Of a DNA stretch of 64,000 bases, positions 57,095 through 64,000 are shown one piece after another (position 1 is the first letter of the stretch; every line of letters begins with the position of its first letter). Under the pieces are notes generated by a model. It made no database searches. It was not told the origin of the DNA and worked only from the letters and a program-made list of their open reading frames with translations. The position numbers and the translations under genes were made by a program. The stretch is from positions 1,768,001 through 1,832,000 of the forward strand of contig NZ_CP158190.1 of assembly GCF_040250305.1 (NCBI RefSeq), read 5' to 3'. This DNA is from Peribacillus frigoritolerans. Lineage in GTDB: Bacteria; Bacillota; Bacilli; Bacillales; DSM-1321.

Positions 57095-60000
57095 ATGGAT
57101 CAAAATCCAAATAGCGGTAGAGAGAGATTTCAACTCTTGCTCCAGCAAATGGACTTGACTGAGGATGCCTTTGTGAATTATTTCATAGGTGCCGAAATTG
57201 ATAAACTCTCAATCGAGAGGGAGTCCAAAACATGGCATTTTGCCTTTAATATACCTGCATTAATTCCTTGCAGTGTTCATACAAGACTTGCTACTCATCT
57301 AGCAAGTACGTTTTCCCATATTGCAAAGGTCACATTCAACTTGAATGTGGCCAATCCGCAAGTGACGGAACAATTGGTGAAAGAGTATTGGAAAAACTGC
57401 ATTGGCGAGCTTGAAGGCATGTCTCCAGCACTGTTATCACTTCTGAATGAACAAGTGCCAACGGTGAATGGATATAAGCTTATCGTAAGCGCCCGAAATG
57501 ATACGGAGGCTGGTCAGTTAAAACGAAAATACTCCGGCATCATTTCGAATATCTACCAAACATTCGGTTTTCCTCCGTTGACACTTGAAGCGGAAGTGAA
57601 GGAAACGGTTTCGAATCCTGATTACCAGAAGTTTTTAGAAGAGAAACAAAAGGAAGATGCAGAAAAGGGACTTGCCGCCCTAGTGGAAATGCAGAAGAAA
57701 GAATCGGAAAAAGGCGGCGACGATGGCGTCTACGAAGGACCGGTTAAAATTGGCTATACGATTAAAGAAGATGCGGATTTCCGCAGAATCGAACAAATTA
57801 TCGATGAAGAGCGCAAGATTGCTATCGAAGGCTTCGTATTTGATGCAGAAGTGCGTGAGTTGCGAAGCGGACGAAGCCTGTTGACATTTAAAGTCACCGA
57901 TTATACGAGCTCGATATTGGTCAAAATGTTTTCGCGTGATAAAGAAGATGCTGCCATACTTGCCCGAGTGAAAAAAGGGATGTGGGTACGTGCCCAAGGC
58001 AGCATCCAAAATGATACATTCGTACGTGACCTTGTAATGATCGCAAATGATATAAATGAAATTTCTAAACAAGGACGGCAGGATAAGGCCCCAGAAGGAG
58101 AAAAGCGTGTAGAACTGCATATGCATACCCCAATGAGCTCGATGGATGCAGTGACACCTACTTCAGCGCTTGTTGCCCAAGCTGCAAAGTGGGGGCATAA
58201 GGCTGTTGCCATTACAGATCATGCGGGAGCACAATCATTTCCTGAAGCTTATAGTGCCGGTAAAAAGAATGGTATCAAAATCCTTTATGGCGTCGAAGTG
58301 AATCTTGTAAATGATGGTGTACCCATCGTTTATAATGAGGCGCATATCGCTTTGGCAGATGCCACCTATGTTGTGTTTGACGTAGAGACGACGGGTCTGT
58401 CAGCCGTTTATGATACGATCATTGAATTTGCTGCAGTGAAAATCCGTGACGGTGACATCATAGATCGATTCGAGTCATTTGCTAATCCGCATCACCCACT
58501 ATCCAATACGACGATAGAATTGACTGGAATTACTGATGATCTTGTAGAAAATGCTCCAGAAGTCTCGGAAGTGCTGGAAAAGTTCAAGGAATGGGCGGGC
58601 GATGCGATCCTGGTTGCCCACAACGCAGCCTTCGATATGGGGTTTTTGAATATAGGTTATAAAAACTTGGGTTATCCTAAAGCTTCCAATCCTGTGCTTG
58701 ATACATTGGAACTTGCCCGTTTCTTATATCCGGAGTTTAAAAATCACCGGTTAAATACACTATGTAAAAAGTTCGATATTGATTTGACCCAGCATCATAG
58801 GGCCATTTATGACGCCGAAGCTACAGGTTACCTTATGCTGAAGATGCTGAAGGATGCGATGGAAAAGGAGATTACCCATCATGATCAACTTAATGACAAT
58901 ATGGGTAAAGGAAATGCTTATCAGCGTTCCCGACCGTCCCATTGTACGCTGATCGCGCAAACACAGGCTGGTTTAAAAAACCTTTTCAAATTAATTTCAA
59001 TATCACACATCGATTATTTCTATCGTGTGCCCCGGTTACCGCGCTCACAACTTAAAAAGTATCGTGAAGGAATCTTGGTAGGATCGGGTTGCGATAAAGG
59101 GGAAGTTTTTGAAGGGATGATGCAGAAGGGTTTTGAGGAAGTCGTCGATATCGCCGAATTCTACGATTATCTTGAAATCCATCCGAAGGAAGTGTATCAG
59201 CATTTGATTGAGCTTGAATATGTACGGGATGATAAATCATTAGAAACGATCATCTCCAATATCGTCAAGCTTGGTGAAAAATTGGATAAGCCAGTCGTAG
59301 CTACGGGAAATGTGCATTATTTGGATCCGAATGATAAAATTTACCGTAAAATTCTCGTGAATTCACAAGGCGGCGCCAATCCGCTGAATCGTCATAAGCT
59401 TCCTGACGTACATTTTCGGACAACAGATGAAATGCTGCGGGAATTCTCCTTCCTCGGTTCCGAGAAAGCTAAAGAGGTCGTGGTGACCAACACGAATAAA
59501 ATCGCTGATATGATTGATGAAATTAAGCCAATCAAGGATGAGTTATATACACCTAAAATTGAAGGTGCAGATGAAGAGATGCGTGAAATGAGTTATGGCA
59601 TGGCAAGGAAGATTTATGGAGAGAACCTGCCGGAAATCGTGGAAGCCCGTCTTGAGAAAGAATTGAAAAGCATCATTGGCCACGGTTTTGCCGTTATTTA
59701 TTTAATTTCTCACAAACTTGTTAAAAAATCATTGAATGATGGTTATCTAGTTGGTTCAAGGGGATCGGTTGGATCATCTTTCGTTGCCACCATGACTGAA
59801 ATTACTGAGGTAAATCCACTTCCGCCGCATTATGTATGCCCGGAGTGCAAAAAATCCGAATTCTTCAATGACGGTTCTGTAGGTTCCGGATTTGACCTGC
59901 CCGATAAAGACTGTCCCGATTGCGGTATTGCTTATACAAAAGACGGGCATGATATCCCGTTTGAAACTTTCCTTGGGTTTAAAGGGGATAAGGTTCCCGA

Positions 60001-61417
60001 TATCGACTTGAACTTCTCCGGTGAATATCAGCCGAAGGCCCATAACTATACGAAGGTCTTATTCGGTGAAGAATATGTATATCGTGCAGGGACGATTGGT
60101 ACGGTCGCCGAAAAAACGGCTTATGGATATGTAAAGGGGTATTCCTCTGATAATAACATCCATATGCGTGGAGCCGAGACTGATCGCCTTGTTGCCGGAT
60201 GTACTGGTGTGAAAAGGACGACAGGACAGCATCCGGGCGGAATCATCGTTGTTCCGGATTATATGGATATCTATGATTTCACACCTATTCAGTTCCCGGC
60301 GGATGACAGGAATTCCGAGTGGAAAACTACTCACTTTGATTTCCATTCCATTCATGATAATATTTTGAAACTTGATATACTTGGACACGATGATCCGACT
60401 GTAATCCGGATGCTTCAAGATTTAAGCGGCATCGATCCAAAGACCGTTCCTACCGATGATCCAGAAGTAATGAAAATATTCAGCAGCACTGAATCTTTAG
60501 GAGTTACCGAAGAACAGATCATGTGTAAAACGGGTACGCTTGGCATCCCGGAATTTGGTACGCGTTTTGTCCGGCAAATGCTTGAAGATACGAAACCTAC
60601 GACATTTTCGGAGCTTGTTCAGATTTCGGGGCTTTCCCACGGTACGGATGTATGGCTGAGCAATGCACAGGAACTGATTCATAACCGGATATGTACACTA
60701 AGTGAGGTTATAGGCTGCCGGGATGATATTATGGTCTATCTGATTTATCAAGGTCTTGATCCTTCCCTAGCGTTTAAAATCATGGAATCTGTACGTAAAG
60801 GGAAAGGGCTCTCTGAGGAATTCGAAGAGGAAATGAGGAAAAATGAGGTACCGGAATGGTATATCGATTCATGTAAGAAGATTAAATACATGTTCCCGAA
60901 AGCCCATGCTGCAGCTTACGTCTTAATGGCTGTCCGGATTGCCTATTTTAAAGTCCATTTGCCTTTATTGTATTATGCAGCCTATTTCACAGTGCGTGCC
61001 GATGATTTTGAAATCGACGCCATGACACGGGGATCGCAGGCCATCAAATCAAAAATGGAAGAAATCATGGTAAAGGGATTGGATGCATCCACCAAGGAAA
61101 AGAATACATTGACGGTTCTCGAACTTGCTTTGGAAATGTGTGAACGCGGATATTCCTTCGCTAAAGTTGACTTGTACAAATCCAGTGCAGATCAATTCTT
61201 AATTGAAGGAAATACTTTGATACCGCCTTTCAATTCGATACCGGGTCTTGGGACGAATGCGGCGATCAATATTGTCAATGCGCGGAAAAATGGTGAATTC
61301 CTCTCCAAAGAAGACCTTCAACAACGGGGTAAGGTTTCGAAGACCATCCTTGAATACCTTGATAAACAAGGCTGTCTGGAGTCATTGCCTGAACAAAATC
61401 AGTTATCTTTATTTTAA
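57095..61417 (+). CDS. polC: DNA polymerase III alpha subunit, Gram-positive type PolC
   Basis: PolC is the replicative polymerase of low-GC Gram-positives and has built-in proofreading. It has 1440 residues. An N-terminal domain (1-220) is followed by an OB fold ([20 protein letters not shown]). The PHP domain starts at [20 protein letters not shown]. The inserted DEDDh exonuclease begins [20 protein letters not shown] and includes [14 protein letters not shown] and [14 protein letters not shown] four-cysteine zinc motif is [10 protein letters not shown]...CPDCG. The catalytic aspartates are in [20 protein letters not shown]. The ending QNQLSLF is the beta-clamp-binding motif. The ATG follows AGGGGAGAGAGGG. 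Confidence 0.98.
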   Translation: MDQNPNSGRERFQLLLQQMDLTEDAFVNYFIGAEIDKLSIERESKTWHFAFNIPALIPCSVHTRLATHLASTFSHIAKVTFNLNVANPQVTEQLVKEYWKNCIGELEGMSPALLSLLNEQVPTVNGYKLIVSARNDTEAGQLKRKYSGIISNIYQTFGFPPLTLEAEVKETVSNPDYQKFLEEKQKEDAEKGLAALVEMQKKESEKGGDDGVYEGPVKIGYTIKEDADFRRIEQIIDEERKIAIEGFVFDAEVRELRSGRSLLTFKVTDYTSSILVKMFSRDKEDAAILARVKKGMWVRAQGSIQNDTFVRDLVMIANDINEISKQGRQDKAPEGEKRVELHMHTPMSSMDAVTPTSALVAQAAKWGHKAVAITDHAGAQSFPEAYSAGKKNGIKILYGVEVNLVNDGVPIVYNEAHIALADATYVVFDVETTGLSAVYDTIIEFAAVKIRDGDIIDRFESFANPHHPLSNTTIELTGITDDLVENAPEVSEVLEKFKEWAGDAILVAHNAAFDMGFLNIGYKNLGYPKASNPVLDTLELARFLYPEFKNHRLNTLCKKFDIDLTQHHRAIYDAEATGYLMLKMLKDAMEKEITHHDQLNDNMGKGNAYQRSRPSHCTLIAQTQAGLKNLFKLISISHIDYFYRVPRLPRSQLKKYREGILVGSGCDKGEVFEGMMQKGFEEVVDIAEFYDYLEIHPKEVYQHLIELEYVRDDKSLETIISNIVKLGEKLDKPVVATGNVHYLDPNDKIYRKILVNSQGGANPLNRHKLPDVHFRTTDEMLREFSFLGSEKAKEVVVTNTNKIADMIDEIKPIKDELYTPKIEGADEEMREMSYGMARKIYGENLPEIVEARLEKELKSIIGHGFAVIYLISHKLVKKSLNDGYLVGSRGSVGSSFVATMTEITEVNPLPPHYVCPECKKSEFFNDGSVGSGFDLPDKDCPDCGIAYTKDGHDIPFETFLGFKGDKVPDIDLNFSGEYQPKAHNYTKVLFGEEYVYRAGTIGTVAEKTAYGYVKGYSSDNNIHMRGAETDRLVAGCTGVKRTTGQHPGGIIVVPDYMDIYDFTPIQFPADDRNSEWKTTHFDFHSIHDNILKLDILGHDDPTVIRMLQDLSGIDPKTVPTDDPEVMKIFSSTESLGVTEEQIMCKTGTLGIPEFGTRFVRQMLEDTKPTTFSELVQISGLSHGTDVWLSNAQELIHNRICTLSEVIGCRDDIMVYLIYQGLDPSLAFKIMESVRKGKGLSEEFEEEMRKNEVPEWYIDSCKKIKYMFPKAHAAAYVLMAVRIAYFKVHLPLLYYAAYFTVRADDFEIDAMTRGSQAIKSKMEEIMVKGLDASTKEKNTLTVLELALEMCERGYSFAKVDLYKSSADQFLIEGNTLIPPFNSIPGLGTNAAINIVNARKNGEFLSKEDLQQRGKVSKTILEYLDKQGCLESLPEQNQLSLF

Positions 61418-61458
61418 ATAGGGATCTGATTTCAAAAAGGAAGAAACAGACATGACAT

Positions 61459-61487
61459 TTGCATAAATATCTTGATTATGGTATATT
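61459..61487 (+). promoter_or_regulatory. Sigma-A promoter of the rimP-nusA-infB operon
   Basis: TTGCAT (61459-61464), a 17-bp spacer and TATATT (61482-61487), preceded by TGG, form an extended -10 promoter with good spacing. Confidence 0.75.
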
Positions 61488-61518
61488 TTTATTGGAAATA
61501 CTAAGAGGAACCAATGGC

Positions 61519-61541
61519 AAGAGTGGGGAAACCCACTCTTT
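61519..61541 (+). promoter_or_regulatory. GNRA-capped leader hairpin before rimP
   Basis: AAGAGTGGG (61519-61527), tetraloop GAAA and CCCACTCTT (61532-61540), then TT-CG. It lies about 25 nt after the expected start of transcription and 70 nt before rimP. It may be an attenuator or 5' stabiliser of the nusA operon. Confidence 0.65.
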
Positions 61542-61610
61542 CGTGTTGTATTGACCATTTAATTTTGAATCCGAAACCAAGCGCATACAACGCACGTATG
61601 GAGGAAACAA

Positions 61611-62084
61611 ATGAGTAAAAAGGTAACGGAAGTCGTAGAGGAATTAGCATTACCAATTCTAGAAGAATTGCAGCTTGAATTAGTCGAAGTGGAGTATGTG
61701 AAGGAAGGTAAAAGCTGGTTCCTTCGAGTGTACATTGATAAAGAAACAGGCGTAGATATTGATGATTGCGGAAATGTGAGTGAAAAACTCAGTGAAAAGC
61801 TTGATGAGGTTGATCCGATTCCACAAAATTATTTTCTCGAAGTTTCATCACCCGGAGCAGAAAGGCCTCTGAAAAAAGAGAAGGATTTCCTTAATGCTAT
61901 CGGTAAAAATGTTTACATAAAAACATACGAGCCCATTTTAGATGAAAAAGAATTCGAAGGAATCTTAACCAGTTTCGATGGTGAAGAAGTGACACTCGAA
62001 GTCACAATCAAGACAAGAAAGAAAACGATTGTCATACCATTCGAAAAGGTAGCCAAAGCAAGATTGGCGATTACCTTCTCTTAA
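61611..62084 (+). CDS. rimP: Ribosome maturation factor RimP
   Basis: RimP helps mature the 30S subunit. It has 157 residues. The N-terminal alpha/beta domain contains [20 protein letters not shown] and [20 protein letters not shown]. The signature [19 protein letters not shown] is plain. The C-terminal domain is a small SH3-like barrel ([18 protein letters not shown]). GGAGG lies before the ATG. It opens the rimP-nusA-rnpM-ylxQ-infB operon. Confidence 0.98.
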   Translation: MSKKVTEVVEELALPILEELQLELVEVEYVKEGKSWFLRVYIDKETGVDIDDCGNVSEKLSEKLDEVDPIPQNYFLEVSSPGAERPLKKEKDFLNAIGKNVYIKTYEPILDEKEFEGILTSFDGEEVTLEVTIKTRKKTIVIPFEKVAKARLAITFS

Positions 62085-62127
62085 GTCAGGCAAATCATTA
62101 ATTTAAATATCCGTAAGGGGGATCACC

Positions 62128-63258
62128 ATGGGCAATGAGTTATTGGATGCTCTCTATATTTTAGAAAACGAAAAAGGGATTTCCAGGGAGGTTTTGATCG
62201 ACGCGATTGAATCTGCCCTTATATCGGCATACCGCCGTAACTTTAACCAAGCACAAAACGTACGTATCGACTTGAATCTTGGTAAAGGAACAATGCGTGT
62301 ATTTGCCAGAAAAGACGTTGTTGACGAAGTGTTCGATTCACGTCTGGAAATTTCTGTTGAAGAAGCAAGAGCAATTGATCCCAACTATCAGTTAGAGGAT
62401 ATTGTCGAAATGGAAGTAACACCTAAGGATTTCGGCCGTATTGCTGCACAAACAGCAAAACAAGTCGTCACTCAAAGGGTGCGTGAAGCGGAACGGGGCA
62501 TCATTTATGCCGAATTCATCGATCGTGAAGAGGATATCATGACTGGCATCGTTCAACGCCAGGATTCCCGTTTCATTTATGTGAGCCTAGGTAAAATCGA
62601 AGCTTTGCTCCCGGTGAATGAGCAAATGCCGAATGAACAGTATAAGCCACATGACCGCATTAAAGTTTTCATCACTAAAGTTGAAAAGACTTCCAAGGGC
62701 CCGCAAATTTTTGTATCCCGTTCACATCCTGGCCTTTTAAAACGTTTATTCGAAATCGAAGTGCCTGAAATTTTTGATGGAACAGTAGAAATTAAGTCAG
62801 TTGCCCGCGAAGCAGGCGACCGTTCAAAAATCTCCGTGCACTCCGATAACGAAGAAGTAGATCCGGTCGGTTCTTGTGTAGGCCAAAAAGGACAGCGTGT
62901 CCAGGCCATCGTCAATGAATTGAAAGGTGAAAAAATCGATATCGTTAAATGGTCGGAGAATCCGGTCATTTTCGTTGCGAATGCTTTAAGCCCTTCAAAA
63001 GTACTTGAAGTTATTGTTAAAGAAGAGGAAAAGGCTACGACTGTAATCGTTCCGGATTATCAACTTTCCCTGGCAATTGGTAAGCGTGGACAAAATGCCC
63101 GTTTAGCTGCCAAGCTTACAGGCTGGAAAATTGATATCAAGAGTGAAACGGAAGCCCGCGAAGCTGGTATTTATCCTGTGGAAGAACAGGAATTCCTTTT
63201 GAGCAGAGATAGTTATGTTACTGAAGAGGAAACAGATTTCGAAGAGGATAACGAGTAA
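62128..63258 (+). CDS. nusA: Transcription termination/antitermination factor NusA
   Basis: NusA binds RNA polymerase and nascent RNA and controls pausing and termination. In B. subtilis it affects many intrinsic terminators. It has 376 residues. The N-terminal polymerase-binding domain ([20 protein letters not shown]) is followed by the S1 domain (about 135-200), KH1 ([20 protein letters not shown]) and KH2 ([20 protein letters not shown]). The acidic C-terminal repeats of E. coli NusA are absent, as in other Firmicutes. Confidence 0.98.
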   Translation: MGNELLDALYILENEKGISREVLIDAIESALISAYRRNFNQAQNVRIDLNLGKGTMRVFARKDVVDEVFDSRLEISVEEARAIDPNYQLEDIVEMEVTPKDFGRIAAQTAKQVVTQRVREAERGIIYAEFIDREEDIMTGIVQRQDSRFIYVSLGKIEALLPVNEQMPNEQYKPHDRIKVFITKVEKTSKGPQIFVSRSHPGLLKRLFEIEVPEIFDGTVEIKSVAREAGDRSKISVHSDNEEVDPVGSCVGQKGQRVQAIVNELKGEKIDIVKWSENPVIFVANALSPSKVLEVIVKEEEKATTVIVPDYQLSLAIGKRGQNARLAAKLTGWKIDIKSETEAREAGIYPVEEQEFLLSRDSYVTEEETDFEEDNE

Positions 63259-63274
63259 TTCGAGGTGAAAAAAG

Positions 63275-63550
63275 ATGAATAGCCGAAAAAAAATCCCGAT
63301 GCGTAAATGTGTGGCTACAGGCGAAATGAAGCCGAAGAAAGAACTCATTCGCATCGTTCGATCTAAAGAAGGGGAAGTCAGCCTGGATCCTACCGGAAAG
63401 AAATCTGGAAGGGGAGCTTATTTGACTCTTGATCGGGATGTTATCGAGCTGGCCAAAAAGAAAAATGTGCTGGCTAATCACCTTAGTACCCAAATCGATT
63501 CTTCCCTTTATGAACAATTGCTTGAATTAGTGAATAAGGAGAAAAACTAA
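63275..63550 (+). CDS. rnpM: YlxR family RNA-binding protein (RnpM)
   Basis: This 91-residue protein belongs to the YlxR family, recently linked to RNase P modulation (RnpM). The signature is [20 protein letters not shown], followed by the loop [24 protein letters not shown] lies before the ATG. It lies 16 bp after nusA and 4 bp before ylxQ. The family name is secure, the function is taken from homologues. Confidence 0.94.
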   Translation: MNSRKKIPMRKCVATGEMKPKKELIRIVRSKEGEVSLDPTGKKSGRGAYLTLDRDVIELAKKKNVLANHLSTQIDSSLYEQLLELVNKEKN

Positions 63551-63554
63551 CACC

Positions 63555-63860
63555 ATGACCCAACAACAACAATGGATGTCTCTATTAGGTTTGGCCAATC
63601 GAGCACGCAAGCTAATTTCGGGTGAAGAATTAGTGGTTAAAGAGATTAGAAGCGGTAATGCCAAAGTTGTTATTTTATCCGCGGACGCTTCAAAAAACAC
63701 TGAAAAAAAAATATCTGATAAGTGCGCATTTTATCAGGTTCCTTTAAAAAGAGTCGAAAGCAGGTCATTGCTCGGCCATGCGATAGGCAAGGATGCTAGA
63801 GTTGCCGTCGCAGTTCTGGATGAAGGTTTTGCACAAAAACTCCGAACGCTGCTCGATTAA
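63555..63860 (+). CDS. ylxQ: YlxQ, L7Ae-family K-turn RNA-binding protein
   Basis: This 101-residue L7Ae/L30e-type protein (also rplGA) binds kink-turn RNA in vitro. The core is [40 protein letters not shown] and [20 protein letters not shown]. The ATG at 63555 has AAGGAG at 63537-63542. The internal ATG at 63573 would cut off part of the first helix. Its cellular role is unclear. It lies between rnpM and infB, as in other Bacilli. Confidence 0.94.
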   Translation: MTQQQQWMSLLGLANRARKLISGEELVVKEIRSGNAKVVILSADASKNTEKKISDKCAFYQVPLKRVESRSLLGHAIGKDARVAVAVLDEGFAQKLRTLLD

Positions 63861-63879
63861 ATTTTACGGGGGTGAACGT

Positions 63880-64000
63880 ATGACAAAATTGCGTGTATAT
63901 GAATATGCAAAACAAAAGAACGTTTCAAGCAAGGATGTAATAAATAAACTTAAAGAAATGAATATAGAGGTAACAAACCATATGACAGCATTAGACGATT
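63880..64000 (+). CDS. infB: Translation initiation factor IF-2, 3' end cut by window edge
   Basis: IF-2 delivers fMet-tRNA to the ribosome. Only the first 40 codons are present: [20 protein letters not shown], then [20 protein letters not shown]. This is the conserved IF-2 N-terminal (IF2_N) helical subdomain. The ribosome-binding site GGGGGTG (63868-63874) precedes the ATG. The GTPase domains lie beyond the window. Confidence 0.96.
   Translation, partial: MTKLRVYEYAKQKNVSSKDVINKLKEMNIEVTNHMTALDD

Overview
This window comes from an aerobic, motile, endospore-former-type Bacillaceae chromosome (Bacillus/Peribacillus-like). Gene order follows the trmD - sucCD - topA - codY - fla/che - rpsB - polC - nusA - infB block known from Bacillus subtilis, and marker proteins (CodY, SigD, PolC, SwrB, TrmFO, FliY, RbgA) belong to the Bacillus families. 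The species cannot be fixed from sequence alone. Every supported gene lies on the + strand. There are no rRNA or tRNA genes, insertion sequences, prophage or CRISPR.

Layout. 1-9.2 kb: rimM (cut by the window edge), trmD, rplS, a type I signal peptidase, rbgA, rnhB, the ylqG-ylqH pair (a FliK-like protein and a detached FlhB C-terminal domain), and sucCD. 9.2-18 kb: dprA, topA, trmFO, then xerC-hslV-hslU-codY. 18-47 kb: a roughly 29 kb fla/che operon: flgBC-fliEFGHIJ-ylxF-fliK-flgD-(broken gene)-flgE-swrD-fliLMY-cheY-fliOPQR-flhBAFG-cheBAWCD-sigD-swrB. It encodes rod, MS-ring, switch, export gate and ATPase, hook, chemotaxis signalling, flagellar positioning GTPases and the flagellar sigma factor. 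47-57 kb: rpsB, tsf, pyrH, frr, uppS, cdsA, dxr, rseP, proS. 57-64 kb: polC, rimP, nusA, rnpM, ylxQ and the start of infB.

How it works together. The first and last parts are housekeeping: ribosome assembly, tRNA modification, the TCA cycle, DNA topology and replication, envelope lipid and isoprenoid precursors. The middle is one long motility transcription unit whose late genes (sigD, swrB) feed back on flagellar gene expression. CodY, encoded just upstream, is known to link nutrient status to motility in B. subtilis.

No wholly new system is evident. The points worth attention are small: a frameshifted flagellar gene between flgD and flgE; swrD, which lacks an ATG at the family start and sits behind a perfect hairpin; a duplicated Shine-Dalgarno/anti-Shine-Dalgarno arrangement before fliF; a 34-nt palindrome between sigD and swrB; structured intergenic regions before rnhB, tsf, uppS and rimP; an HslV with a canonical Thr N-terminus; and the FliK/FlhB-C-like ylqG-ylqH pair. 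All start choices and structures were read by eye.
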